DNA from: Treponema putidum
GTDB taxonomy: Bacteria; Spirochaetota; Spirochaetia; Treponematales; Treponemataceae
Length of the DNA stretch: 64,000 nucleotides
Direction of reading: 5' to 3'
NCBI RefSeq assembly: GCF_000755145.1
Contig: NZ_CP009228.1
Span: 2,732,914 to 2,796,913, forward strand
Position 1 is the stretch's first letter; each line of letters starts with the position of its first letter. Of the stretch, positions 25,637 through 34,979 are shown one piece after another. The notes under the pieces are model-generated. The model was given only the letters and a program-made list of their open reading frames with translations. It ran no database searches and was not told where the DNA came from. The translations under genes and the position numbers were made by a program.

Positions 25637-26698
25637 ATGAATATGGAAATAATATTAATTGCAATTATTGTATCCGCTTCATGCGCCCTCTGCGGAGTAT
25701 TTTTAGTTTTAAGAAAAATGTCGCTTATGAGCGATGCAATAAGTCATTCAATTTTAATAGGAATAGTATTAGGCTTTTTTATAAGCAAAAGTTTATCGTC
25801 AAGCATACCTTTAATAGGAGCCGTTATCGCGGGAATGGTCTCGGTTGTATTTACCGAAGCCTTACAAAAAACAAAACTTATAAAAAGCGATGCCGCCATA
25901 GGCCTTGTTTTTCCGTTTTTATTCGGTTTGGGAGTTATCTTGGTTTCAGTTTATGCGGGAAATATTCACTTGGATACTGATTCGGTTTTATTGGGAGAAT
26001 TGGCCTTTGCGCCATTTGATAGAATAAATATTTTTAAAATTTCACTTCCGAAAAGTTTAGTTCAAATGGGCTGTATTCTCATATTCGATTTATTTTTTAT
26101 CATACTATTTTTTAAAGAATTAAAACTGACAACCTTTGATCCCAATTTAGCAAAATCATTGGGCTTTAGGCCTGCAATCATGCATTATAGCTTAATGTTT
26201 GCAGTCAGTCTTACCTGTGTAGGAGCATTTGATTCTGTAGGGGCAGTTTTGGTTACAGCCCTTATGATTGCACCTGCCGCTGCAGCCTTACTATTGACAA
26301 ATAGTCTTTTTTATATGATAATAATTTCAATCTTAATTGCTTCAGCAGCATCGATAAGCGGTTTCTACCTTGCGATAAAAATAGACGGGAGCATATCAGG
26401 CTCAATGGCATCTATGACAGGCTTGTTTTTTTTGCTTGTTTACTTATTTTCTCCTAAAGATGGATTGGTAAGACGCAGACTTGAGCAAAAAAAATTAAAA
26501 ATAGATTTCGCCGTTAAAATGCTTATTGTTCATCTTTTACATCATCAAGGTGAAGAAAATATGGCCATAGAGTGCAGAGAAGAACATTTATGTGAACATA
26601 TCAACTGGACACAAAAAAAAGCTCACAATACAGTACGGTTAGCAGAAAGATTAGGTTACATAAAAAAGAAAACGGTTTGCTTATTTTGTCTGGATTAG
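25637..26698 (+). CDS. troD: Metal ABC transporter permease TroD with C-terminal winged-helix-like tail
   Basis: This is an ABC-3 family permease with the same landmarks as TroC (VLRKMSLMSDAISHSILIGIVLG; VGAVLVTALMIAPAAAALLL). It has 353 residues, about 60 more than TroC. The extra C-terminus (about 290-353) is soluble. The pattern LLHHQGEENMAIECREE then HINWTQKKAHNTVRLAERLGYIKKK resembles a winged-helix domain of the kind found in DtxR-type regulators. Family knowledge supports the permease part; the wing-helix reading and any sensing role are inference. It starts five bases after troC. Confidence 0.9.
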   Translation: MNMEIILIAIIVSASCALCGVFLVLRKMSLMSDAISHSILIGIVLGFFISKSLSSSIPLIGAVIAGMVSVVFTEALQKTKLIKSDAAIGLVFPFLFGLGVILVSVYAGNIHLDTDSVLLGELAFAPFDRINIFKISLPKSLVQMGCILIFDLFFIILFFKELKLTTFDPNLAKSLGFRPAIMHYSLMFAVSLTCVGAFDSVGAVLVTALMIAPAAAALLLTNSLFYMIIISILIASAASISGFYLAIKIDGSISGSMASMTGLFFLLVYLFSPKDGLVRRRLEQKKLKIDFAVKMLIVHLLHHQGEENMAIECREEHLCEHINWTQKKAHNTVRLAERLGYIKKKTVCLFCLD

Positions 26699-26758
26699 GG
26701 GAGAAAGAAGCTGAAAAGTCAATAACTAATATCTAATTGGAATGAAGATTAAGGAGGA

Positions 26759-27442
26759 ATGGTGCAAGTCTCGCAAATTGCAACTGAAAATTATTTAAAA
26801 TCCATTGTCAAATTTTTATCGGAAACCGATAAGGATTTAATCACTACCGGTGAACTTGCAAAACTACTGCATGTTACTCCTGGTACGGCTACATCTATGG
26901 CAAAAAAACTTGAAAAAGAAGGATACATAGAATATCAAAACCGAATAGGATGCAATCTAACCGAAAAAGGAAAAAAATACGGACTTAATATTTTAAGGCG
27001 GCATAGGCTAATTGAAACTTTTTTATTTCGAATACTAAAAATGAATTGGCAAGATATTCATAATGAAGCAGAAAATTTAGAACATGCCGCTTCGGATGTT
27101 TTAATAGACAAAATAGATGAATATTTAGAAAATCCTAAAAGAGACCCGCATGGATCAATAATTCCGGCAAAAAATCAGAGAGAGTATACATTTGCTGATT
27201 TAGCTATTGATAAAGCAAAATGCAAGATCAAATATTCCGTAGCAAGACTTACCGGCTCTGAAGCTCAGTTTGAATATTATAAAACAATAAATTTAAAATT
27301 AAATTCGAAAATCATACTGGAAAGCAAGAATGAAGAAAGCGGCTTAGCTGAAATTATTATAGATGGAAAAAGAATCTCATGTTCAACAATGATTTTAAAA
27401 AATATTTTCATCGAGGTGCCCCTGACGAAGCATTCTAATTAG
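26759..27442 (+). CDS. troR: DtxR-family metal-dependent regulator TroR
   Basis: TroR is a cytoplasmic transcriptional repressor of metal uptake. The 227-residue product has an N-terminal winged helix (IATENYLKSIVKF to GELAKLLHVTPGTATSMAKKLEKEG, residues 6-60). A metal-binding and dimerisation domain follows (RRHRLIETFLFRILKM; EAENLEHAASDVLIDKIDEYL, residues 80-120). A C-terminal FeoA/SH3-like domain occupies about 145-220, so it is a long DtxR-type form. AAGGAGG lies only one base before ATG 26759 and four before GTG 26762, so the exact start is uncertain. It ends three bases before the convergent GH3 gene with no terminator between. Confidence 0.92.
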   Translation: MVQVSQIATENYLKSIVKFLSETDKDLITTGELAKLLHVTPGTATSMAKKLEKEGYIEYQNRIGCNLTEKGKKYGLNILRRHRLIETFLFRILKMNWQDIHNEAENLEHAASDVLIDKIDEYLENPKRDPHGSIIPAKNQREYTFADLAIDKAKCKIKYSVARLTGSEAQFEYYKTINLKLNSKIILESKNEESGLAEIIIDGKRISCSTMILKNIFIEVPLTKHSN

Positions 27443-27445
27443 TAT

Positions 27446-28627
27446 TTATTTTAGTATTTTTTCTGCTGCTTTTTTTGCATTATAAAATTCTTCTTTATCA
27501 AATTTATATTTTTCAATAGGCTTACACGATTCGTCAATAATGCCCATTTTCATTTTTGTTTTTAAAATATTAAAAACAGCTGAATTGATACGTTTTTCAA
27601 AATCTTCATCCTGTTTTATTTTTTCTGAAACGGCTTGGACTAAATCTTTAAATTTAGGTTCGGAACACATTACCATATCACAACCCGCTTGTAAAGCTGA
27701 AATTACGTTATCTGAAGTTGAGCGTCCTTTTTCTTTAAGAGCTTTCATTGCCATATCGTCAGTAATAATTAAACCCTTAAATTTTAATTCATCACGTAAA
27801 AGTTTTTTTATTCCTTTTTTTGAAAAACAAAATGGAACTTGTTCTATAAAAGAAACTTCAGCATGAGAAATCAAAACAACTCCATCAGTATCATAAAGAA
27901 TTTTTCTAAAAGGATTTATAAATTCTTTATAAAAAATATCTTCTGAAACATCAATAATACTTTTTGAAAGATGAGGATCGGTACCTGTACCCGGAAAATG
28001 TTTTACAGCAGACATTACGCCGCTTGTTTCCATTCCCGATATAAATATTTTGGCATATTTTACAAGAATATCTTCATTTATTGAAAATATACGGTCATTA
28101 AAAAAAGTTTTATTTTGTGATTGTATTTTTTCAACAATGGGAGCAAGATTTAAGTGTATTCCTAATAAAGATATTTGTTTTGCAGTATATTTATAAAGTA
28201 ATAAAGCATCTTCTTCATTTAACGTATCCGCGACTTCTTTTGGTGAAGGAAGCGGTGAAGCTATTTTTTTTATTCGGTAAACACTGCCTCCCTCAAAGTC
28301 AGATGCAAAAAAAGGAGGGATAAACGTTTCCGATTTAGATAAACTTCGCATGGACTGCTTTACCGATTTTATATAAGAAGCACAAGCTTGAGGGGTATCT
28401 GAAAAATTATATCCGAATAAAATAAAGGCACCTGGAGTATATGAGCCGAAGTAAGAATTTAAATAAGATGGGAATACTTTTTTTCCTTCAATGCTCATCA
28501 TTAAAACTTGAGCTGATTTTTCTTCAACACTCATTTTAGAAATGTAATAGTTAATATTTTCATCGTTAGCAAAAAGAGCTGTACAAACAAAAGAACAATA
28601 TAAAAAAACGGTAAGAAAACGTTTCAT
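27446..28627 (-). CDS. Exported glycoside hydrolase family 3 protein (NagZ-like)
   Basis: This GH3 enzyme, probably a beta-N-acetylhexosaminidase, acts on peptidoglycan fragments or glycans. I start at ATG 28627 (MKRFLTVFLYCSFVCTALFA, a signal peptide), giving 393 residues. Motifs: FASDFEGGSVYRIKKI near 100, MSAVKHFPGTGTDPHLSKS (GH3 KHFPG loop with catalytic His-Asp dyad), DGVVLISHAEVSFI and FKGLIITDDMAMKAL carrying the nucleophile Asp. The signal peptide separates it from cytoplasmic NagZ, so it acts in the periplasm or outside. It starts 15 bases after the TPR gene. Confidence 0.88.
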   Translation of the reverse strand: MKRFLTVFLYCSFVCTALFANDENINYYISKMSVEEKSAQVLMMSIEGKKVFPSYLNSYFGSYTPGAFILFGYNFSDTPQACASYIKSVKQSMRSLSKSETFIPPFFASDFEGGSVYRIKKIASPLPSPKEVADTLNEEDALLLYKYTAKQISLLGIHLNLAPIVEKIQSQNKTFFNDRIFSINEDILVKYAKIFISGMETSGVMSAVKHFPGTGTDPHLSKSIIDVSEDIFYKEFINPFRKILYDTDGVVLISHAEVSFIEQVPFCFSKKGIKKLLRDELKFKGLIITDDMAMKALKEKGRSTSDNVISALQAGCDMVMCSEPKFKDLVQAVSEKIKQDEDFEKRINSAVFNILKTKMKMGIIDESCKPIEKYKFDKEEFYNAKKAAEKILK

Positions 28628-28641
28628 AAATGATTCCAAGA

Positions 28642-31071
28642 TTAAATAAGTTTTTGACTTTTTGCAACCTTAAAAAGTCTGGAGTTCCATAAATTATTTT
28701 GCATATACTTGTCTCGTATATCATTTTCACCTATAGCAAGTACATTCTTCTGCATTGACTTAAAAGCCTTGCTTAAATAAGCAACACTTTGTGAGGAACT
28801 TTCTCCGTAAAGGCGGACGGATAAATCATAGCATAGATACATGTATAAAGATGAATAAGGATCATTTTGGTGTAAGGACTCAACAGCTATACTTTCCAAA
28901 TCTGATAAAAAACCTTTGCAAACTTCTACCTCATACATTTGTGAAAAATTAATCTTACAATTATAATAAGTATAAAAGGCATCAAATATTTTTTTACCGA
29001 TAGACATATTATATATATTGGACCAAATCAAATCTTCAACCATACTAAAACCTGATTTTAAATTTGTAAATTCCATAAGTTTTGAATCATTATGTTCACT
29101 ATAAACGGAAGATACGTCAAAACCCATTTTTTTAAAATCATTGTTTGAGACAGGGTAAAATAAAAAAGATTCCAATAAAAATAACAAAGCATCATCCGTG
29201 TAGTCTACATATTTCAATAAGATATCTTGAGCATTTTTTATTTGTCCCATATAAATTAAGGAACGCCCATACCAAGATTTACATAAGGGTTCTAATTTTT
29301 CAAAATATAAAGCAGCAAATTCAGAAGCAGATTTAAAACTTTCAGCGGCTTTACTGAATTCTCCTATCTGTAAATACACACGCCCTGTCATAAACAAATA
29401 AGGAATTTTCCATTTTTGTTCAAAATAATTATCAACAGCAGAGGATAAACGATCCAAAAAAATTATAGATTGCTTTAAATTATTTTGTAAAAAATAAACT
29501 ACACTTAGATTGAATAAGGCGTTACAAATAAATGAAGTATCATGAGAATGTTCTGCATTATCAAGAGAATAAGAAAAATAAGTGATCGCATCGGATATTT
29601 TATTCTCGGAGAGATAAAAAAATGCAAGTAAAGAAAATGCTCGAAACTCTCCGGATTCCAATTTATTATCTTGAAAAAAACTAATCGCTGTTTTTATATA
29701 TGCATAAGATTTTGAAGTATTATAATCGATATTTGAAATAATCGAATTTTGATAATATTTTAATGCATCATAAAAAACTTCGTTTTTATATTTTTTTAAA
29801 TCCAAACCTTCAATAACATCATCAGAACAAGTGTGTAATAACGAAGTAATTAAAAAATCCGGTTTACATTTAAAATTTAAATAATCAAAAATTTTTTCAG
29901 TTTCCGGATTTGCATCTATAACACCGTTTTTGTATTTTTTCCATAAAAATTCAGCTATATATTTATCAATTTTATTTTTATTAACAGCAATACGTCTCTC
30001 AATTATCTCAAGTAAGCCGCAAGGGACGGAATAAAGATTATTTTCCATTAAAATAATACCTTCAGAATACATCCATGAATAAATATCATTGAAAAACGCC
30101 ATACTTTTATTAAGCGAAAGCAAAAACTCATTTATCTCATCATAAAAAAAGTATTTACCTGAAGATAAAATAATATATACAAGCTCTAATAAGTCATCAG
30201 GAATACCGTATATGGACGGCAAAGAAAAATCAAAAGATTGAATGGTTATATTTTTATTAACAGCATATATTTTTTCTGCTTCTTCCAAATTTTTTTTATC
30301 ATTTATATTATCTATTAAAACTTTTATAGGTTTGCCATTATTTTTTATTTTAATATAGTTTTTTAAATAAATTGCAGTATTGGTTAAAAAGGCATCTATA
30401 AAATATTGAGGCATCTCTTTTAAAAATCTATATTTTTTTAAATAAACATAAACATTCTTTGTAGATAAAAAAGAATTTATATCCCCATCTTCCATTATTT
30501 TTAAACAATCATCATCTAGGGGATTAGCCAGAATAAAGTTATATAATGCCCAAAAATAAGTATCATTTCGATGAAGCACAATTGAAGATTCTATTGTAAT
30601 ATCATTATGCTTACTGCTTATAGTTTCAAAAAAGTTAAAACCGGAGCATTCAAACATTGAATAATCAATAAGATTAAAATCAAGGTACTTTGAAAGTTTA
30701 ATTGAAGCGTTTTCTGTTGCAAATAGTCCGTATTCCGGAATCAATTTTTGTTTGTATGATAATACACAATCCAACAAATAATCATTTGATTTTTCTTCTT
30801 CAGTATAATCAATAATACATCTAACTTCTGAAATTTTATTTTTATGTGAGATTAATATTTTATTCAAATTGTATAAAAAACGGGCAATAGAAAAAGCATA
30901 AGCAACCGATTCTCTTTTAAATAAAAAATAAAAACCGCCTTGAATCTGTAAAAATTCCGAGCCATTTGATACAGCTTCCTCTTTTATTAAATCAACAAAC
31001 GAAAGGAAAGCTTTTAAATCAATTTTACGTAACTGTCTTTCATACACTACTTCTAAAAAAATACTGAACAT
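28642..31071 (-). CDS. Large TPR-repeat protein beside the flagellar operon
   Basis: The 809-residue soluble protein is AT-rich and has no signal peptide. Residues 440-640 contain TPR-like repeats (FRAFSLLAFFYLSENKISDA; FICNALFNLSVVYFLQNNLK; PYLFMTGRVYLQIGEFSKAA). Residues 25-90 (EFLQIQGGFYFLFKRESVAY) faintly recall a degenerate class III cyclase fold. Residues 290-360 (DLLELVYIILSSGKYFFYDE; IYSWMYSEGIILMENN) look like the winged helix of STAND ATPases. No P-loop is visible, so it may be an eroded cyclase-STAND-TPR protein; this is inference. Being immediately downstream of fliJ, it may be co-transcribed with the flagellar genes. Confidence 0.75.
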   Translation of the reverse strand: MFSIFLEVVYERQLRKIDLKAFLSFVDLIKEEAVSNGSEFLQIQGGFYFLFKRESVAYAFSIARFLYNLNKILISHKNKISEVRCIIDYTEEEKSNDYLLDCVLSYKQKLIPEYGLFATENASIKLSKYLDFNLIDYSMFECSGFNFFETISSKHNDITIESSIVLHRNDTYFWALYNFILANPLDDDCLKIMEDGDINSFLSTKNVYVYLKKYRFLKEMPQYFIDAFLTNTAIYLKNYIKIKNNGKPIKVLIDNINDKKNLEEAEKIYAVNKNITIQSFDFSLPSIYGIPDDLLELVYIILSSGKYFFYDEINEFLLSLNKSMAFFNDIYSWMYSEGIILMENNLYSVPCGLLEIIERRIAVNKNKIDKYIAEFLWKKYKNGVIDANPETEKIFDYLNFKCKPDFLITSLLHTCSDDVIEGLDLKKYKNEVFYDALKYYQNSIISNIDYNTSKSYAYIKTAISFFQDNKLESGEFRAFSLLAFFYLSENKISDAITYFSYSLDNAEHSHDTSFICNALFNLSVVYFLQNNLKQSIIFLDRLSSAVDNYFEQKWKIPYLFMTGRVYLQIGEFSKAAESFKSASEFAALYFEKLEPLCKSWYGRSLIYMGQIKNAQDILLKYVDYTDDALLFLLESFLFYPVSNNDFKKMGFDVSSVYSEHNDSKLMEFTNLKSGFSMVEDLIWSNIYNMSIGKKIFDAFYTYYNCKINFSQMYEVEVCKGFLSDLESIAVESLHQNDPYSSLYMYLCYDLSVRLYGESSSQSVAYLSKAFKSMQKNVLAIGENDIRDKYMQNNLWNSRLFKVAKSQKLI

Positions 31072-31074
31072 AAT

Positions 31075-31547
31075 TTATTCCCGATTAATAATACTAGCAT
31101 TTGTATAATCATTATTTTTACCGAATTTATAGGTGATTATATCATCAATATATTTTTCTTCTGCTTTCATATTTTCTTTTTTCCAAATTTCATGCTTTTT
31201 TTCTTTTAGTTTTGAAATAACTTTTCTTTTTGATGCAGCTTCAATATATATTTTTCTTTTTTCATCAATAATCTGTTCTGCAATAATTAGCTGCTCCAAT
31301 AATTTATCCTTTTTTTATCTAAAAAAATTATATAATTTTGTGCATTATGAAGATCAGGTATACTTATTTCATCAGACTGAGGATTAAATTTCAAACTTGT
31401 TTTAGCTTTTAGTTTTGCAATTTGTCTTAATTCAAGGTCTATGTAATCCTTATGAGCAATAGCATGAGCCAATTCAATTTCTGCTTGATGCTCACAGAAT
31501 GAGCGCAGAGCTAAAAGTTTTTCAAGTCTAAACTCAAATCTTTTCAT
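31075..31547 (-). pseudogene. fliJ: Flagellar protein FliJ, split by a frameshift in an A7 run
   Basis: FliJ is the small coiled-coil chaperone and stalk of the flagellar export ATPase. The N-terminal half (31547 to 31287, MKRFEFRLEKLLALRSFCE to FLDKKRINYWSS) has the FliJ start. The C-terminal half (31299 to 31075, EQLIIAEQIIDEKRKIYIEAASK) continues the coiled coil in the -1 frame. The break is at an A7 run in mRNA sense (31316-31310). One extra A gives FLDKKKDKLLEQLIIAEQ, a continuous helix and a protein of about 149 residues, the normal size. Position right after fliI supports the assignment. A -1 ribosomal shift on AAAAAAAG, transcriptional slippage, mutation or a missed base could each explain it. 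Confidence 0.75.
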
Positions 31548-31550
31548 AAC

Positions 31551-32972
31551 TTATCCCTCAGAATTTGCTTTATACAGTAAAGGGCTTTCGGAACTTTGAG
31601 CGTATTTTTTTATTGCGCCCAGACCTAAACCGGCTTCATCAAATTCTTCCGGAGGAATATCGATACCCGTAATATCGGAAAGTTTTTGTAAGGTATCTTT
31701 TAATTTTGCAGGATCATCCACCTCTTGAGTTAAAAAATCATAAATACGCGGGTAATGTTCGATAGCATCATCGATTGCTGCACTGCTTCCTTTTTGATAA
31801 GCACCAAGATTTATCATATCTTCGGATTCGGTATAGTCTTTTAATAAGGTACGCATACGTTTTGAGGCTGTTTTTGTATTTTGCCCGGATACTCTGTTTG
31901 ACAATCTGGAAATACTTTTTAAAACATTAACGGCAGGATATTGACCGCGCTCTGCAAGGTTTCTGTCCAAAACAATATGACCGTCTAAAATACCTCGGAC
32001 TGCATCCGAAATAGGCTCATTCATATCGTCTCCTTCTACCAATACAGTATAAAACCCTGTGATGGAACCTTTTTCGGAAGTACCGCTTCTTTCCAGAAGT
32101 TTTGGTAGAGAACTGAAAACACTGGGTGTATAACCGCGAGTTGCAGGAGGCTCTCCTATGGCAAGGCCTATCTCTCTTTGTGCCATAGCAAAACGTGTTA
32201 CAGAATCAAAAAGAAGCATAACATCTTTTCCCTGATCTCTAAAATATTCTGCAATTGCCGTAGCAGTATAAGCACCTCTTATTCTTGCAAGAGCACTTTG
32301 ATCTGAGGTTGCACTTACAATAACAGAATGTTTTAAACCTTCAGGCCCCAAATCATGTTCTATAAAATCCAAAACTTCTCTTCCGCGCTCTCCTATCAGA
32401 GCAATAACATTTACATCGGCATTTGTATTTCGAGCTATCATTCCAAGCAAGGTAGACTTCCCTATTCCCGTACCGGCAAAAATACCTAGTCTCTGACCGC
32501 GGCCGACTGCCAAAAGACCGTCAATTGCACGGATACCGGTAACAATTCTTTGCCTTATAGGTTTGCGTGTCATAGCATCGGGCGGAGGAGCAACAACGGG
32601 ATATCTTTTAGCTGAATACGGTTCAGGTTTTCCGTCAGCCGATTTACATAAGGCATCTACAACACGGCCCAATAAAACATTTCCGACGGGAACGGATAAT
32701 ATTTCACCGCTTGCTATAACATAATCTCCTACCTTTACTCCTTGAACATCGGTATAGCTCATCAATTGAACCAAAGCTCCGTTTAAACCTACAACCTCAG
32801 CCTTTATACCTTCAGGATTATCATCGGTAATAATTTGGCAAAGCTCTCCTACGGAAGCTACAGGTCCCTCACTTTCAATAAGTTTATCATGTACACGAAC
32901 AACATGACCGGTAAATTTTATCGGATCGGTTTCCGAAACAGCATCGGTATACTTATCAAAAATATCTACCAT
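31551..32972 (-). CDS. fliI: Flagellum-specific ATP synthase FliI
   Basis: FliI is the hexameric ATPase of the flagellar type III export apparatus at the membrane base. The 473-residue product has the F1-beta-like fold. It contains Walker A GIFAGTGIGKSTLLG (about residues 164-178), IALIGERGREVLDFI, Walker B VMLLFDSVTRFA and the family hallmark GLAIGEPPATRGYTPSVF. It sits between fliH and fliJ in the flagellar operon, nine bases after fliH, and should bind both products. Confidence 0.96.
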   Translation of the reverse strand: MVDIFDKYTDAVSETDPIKFTGHVVRVHDKLIESEGPVASVGELCQIITDDNPEGIKAEVVGLNGALVQLMSYTDVQGVKVGDYVIASGEILSVPVGNVLLGRVVDALCKSADGKPEPYSAKRYPVVAPPPDAMTRKPIRQRIVTGIRAIDGLLAVGRGQRLGIFAGTGIGKSTLLGMIARNTNADVNVIALIGERGREVLDFIEHDLGPEGLKHSVIVSATSDQSALARIRGAYTATAIAEYFRDQGKDVMLLFDSVTRFAMAQREIGLAIGEPPATRGYTPSVFSSLPKLLERSGTSEKGSITGFYTVLVEGDDMNEPISDAVRGILDGHIVLDRNLAERGQYPAVNVLKSISRLSNRVSGQNTKTASKRMRTLLKDYTESEDMINLGAYQKGSSAAIDDAIEHYPRIYDFLTQEVDDPAKLKDTLQKLSDITGIDIPPEEFDEAGLGLGAIKKYAQSSESPLLYKANSEG

Positions 32973-32981
32973 ATCGGCACC

Positions 32982-33908
32982 TTAAATATTTCCGGTTTTT
33001 ATCTTTGTCTTAATGGGCGATATTTCCAAAATCTTTTGTTCAAGTTCGTTAAGTTGGCTCGAAATACGTGCATCTATTGCCCCGAAATCCGTTTCAATTA
33101 TACAGCCGCCCTGATCAACAGTAGAATCTTCAACCACTGTAATATTCTTAACATTTTCTGCAGCAGATATGAAATTCTTAGTGTGCTCTGTAGTCATTTT
33201 TACATCAGCTAAATTAACTCGGATAACTACGTCTCCCCTGCCTTTAACTTTACGCAAAGCATGAACAACATTAGAAACTACAACATTTCTCTGATTTTCG
33301 GAAATAACCTTAACAACCTTTCTTGTCATCAACAGAACAAGATCAACTATTTGCTGCTCGGTTTCTGAAAGAATTTCTTGGCGTCTATCCATAGTCTTAT
33401 CTATGATTGTATGTAATCTGTCGGTTAGGCGTTGAACTTCAAGATGACCTTCCTTAAAGCCTTCTTCACGGCCGCGACTAAAACCTTCTTTATAAGCATC
33501 ACGATTTACCGAATCTTTATTTTTTTCGGAATCGGCTATTATATCTCGGGCTTTTTGCTCGGCTTCGGCTATAATATCTTCGGCTTCTTTTTTAGCATTT
33601 TGGGCAATAACTTGAGCTTCATCCGTCTGTCTTTTTACTTCATCAAAGGCCGCATTTTGTGCACCTTGAATAATCTTATCGGCTTCAGCTTTAGCATCCG
33701 AAAGCATTTTTTCTTTTTGCTTTTCCCATTCAACTTTAAAATTTTCAGCTTCCTTTTTTAAATCTTCGACGGTAGGCCCCTCATAAACCGGAGCTTCTTC
33801 TTGAATAATTTCTTCAGGTTCTTCTTGAAAAGTTTTATTGAGCTGTAAAAGCACTACATCGCTATTATTTTTGTTTACCTCAAAGCCTCTAAAAATAGTT
33901 TTAGCCAT
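32982..33908 (-). CDS. fliH: Flagellar assembly protein FliH
   Basis: FliH is the stator-like regulator of FliI. The start is ATG 33908 (MAKTIFRGFEVNKNNSDV), after GGAGA with suitable spacing; an upstream TTG-CTT pair is not needed. The 308-residue product has a long coiled coil rich in Ala, Glu and Lys (about residues 45-150, KAEADKIIQGAQNAAFDEV; AEQKARDIIADSEKN) with glycine-containing repeats (AYKEGFSRGREEGFKEGH). A conserved C-terminal domain follows (IVDLVLLMTRKVVKVISENQ to STVDQGGCIIETDFGAIDARI). It is longer than enteric FliH, as is common in spirochetes. Confidence 0.93.
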   Translation of the reverse strand: MAKTIFRGFEVNKNNSDVVLLQLNKTFQEEPEEIIQEEAPVYEGPTVEDLKKEAENFKVEWEKQKEKMLSDAKAEADKIIQGAQNAAFDEVKRQTDEAQVIAQNAKKEAEDIIAEAEQKARDIIADSEKNKDSVNRDAYKEGFSRGREEGFKEGHLEVQRLTDRLHTIIDKTMDRRQEILSETEQQIVDLVLLMTRKVVKVISENQRNVVVSNVVHALRKVKGRGDVVIRVNLADVKMTTEHTKNFISAAENVKNITVVEDSTVDQGGCIIETDFGAIDARISSQLNELEQKILEISPIKTKIKTGNI

Positions 33909-33928
33909 AAGCAATTCTCCGTTTTATT

Positions 33929-34978
33929 TTATACCAATTCATCCTCTTCGGATCTGGCGATAACAATTTCACCCTTATCTTCCAAGTGCCTGATAATCGA
34001 AACAATCTTTTGTTGAGCTTCTTCAACATCCTTAACACGTATCGGTCCCATGTATTCCATTTCATCGCGGAGCATGGCACCTGCACGTTTAGACATATTC
34101 CTAAATATCTTATCTTGAACTTCAGCATCAACTTGTTTAAGAGCCTTAGCCATTTCATCATTATTAACTTCACGCAAGACCTTACTGATGGATCTATCGT
34201 CAAGCATAACAATGTCTTCGAATACAAACATCTTCTTCTTGATTTCTTCTGCCAAGTCGGGATCTTCGTCTTCAAGAGATTCGATAATGGATTTTTCAGA
34301 AGAACGGTCAACAAGGTTAAGAATCTCAACGATGCTGTCGACACCGCCCGCTGCAGTATAGTCTTCACTTGAAACAGTAGACAGTTTCTTTTCCAAAACG
34401 CGTTCAACTTCACGGAGAACATCGGGGGAAGTTGTATCCATAGTTGCAACGCGTCTTGCTACATCGCTTTGAATTTCATCGGGAAGATTTTGCAAAATCA
34501 CCGATGCTTTTTGCGGTTCAAGGTAGGCAAGGATCAAAGCTATTGTCTGCGGATGCTCTTGCTGAATGAAGTTCAATAAGTGTGCAGGATCCGTTCTTCG
34601 AATAAAATCGAAGGGACGAACTTGCAGAGAGCTAGTGAGTCTATTTATTATCTCAATAGCTTTTTGACTTCCGAAAGTTTTTTCCAGAACATCTCTTGCA
34701 TAATCTATACCGCCGGTTGTGATAAAGTTTTGAGCCGCCATTAAATCCTGAAACTCTTGGAGAACGGCATCTTTTAATTCAGCTTCAACACTTTCAGTTC
34801 TTGCAATTTCAAAAACTATTTTTTCAACTTCATCTTCACGAAGGCGTTCCATTATTTTAGCGGAGATTTCACCTCCGAGAGATACCAAAAATATAGCGGC
34901 TTTTTGCCTTCCGGTAAGAGAATTAATATCCTTACCTTTTTTTGAACTTCCTCTTTCTTTTGCAGGTGATACAGCCAT
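33929..34978 (-). CDS. fliG: Flagellar motor switch protein FliG
   Basis: FliG joins the MS ring to the cytoplasmic switch and carries torque-generating residues. The 349-residue product has FliG_N (LTGRQKAAIFLVSLGGEISAKI), FliG_M with the EHPQTIALILAYLEPQKASVIL EHPQ motif, and FliG_C (FVFEDIVMLDDRSISKVLREV to MSKRAGAMLRDEMEYMGPIRV), containing the charged helix. Spirochetes generally have two FliG paralogues; the one beside fliF is the functional switch form usually called fliG2. It lies one base after the fliF stop. Confidence 0.96.
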   Translation of the reverse strand: MAVSPAKERGSSKKGKDINSLTGRQKAAIFLVSLGGEISAKIMERLREDEVEKIVFEIARTESVEAELKDAVLQEFQDLMAAQNFITTGGIDYARDVLEKTFGSQKAIEIINRLTSSLQVRPFDFIRRTDPAHLLNFIQQEHPQTIALILAYLEPQKASVILQNLPDEIQSDVARRVATMDTTSPDVLREVERVLEKKLSTVSSEDYTAAGGVDSIVEILNLVDRSSEKSIIESLEDEDPDLAEEIKKKMFVFEDIVMLDDRSISKVLREVNNDEMAKALKQVDAEVQDKIFRNMSKRAGAMLRDEMEYMGPIRVKDVEEAQQKIVSIIRHLEDKGEIVIARSEEDELV

Positions 34979-34979
34979 A

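Noticed and set aside
27443..27445. Terminator between troR and the GH3 gene
   Set aside because: Only three bases separate the stops, and no inverted repeat with a T run is present.
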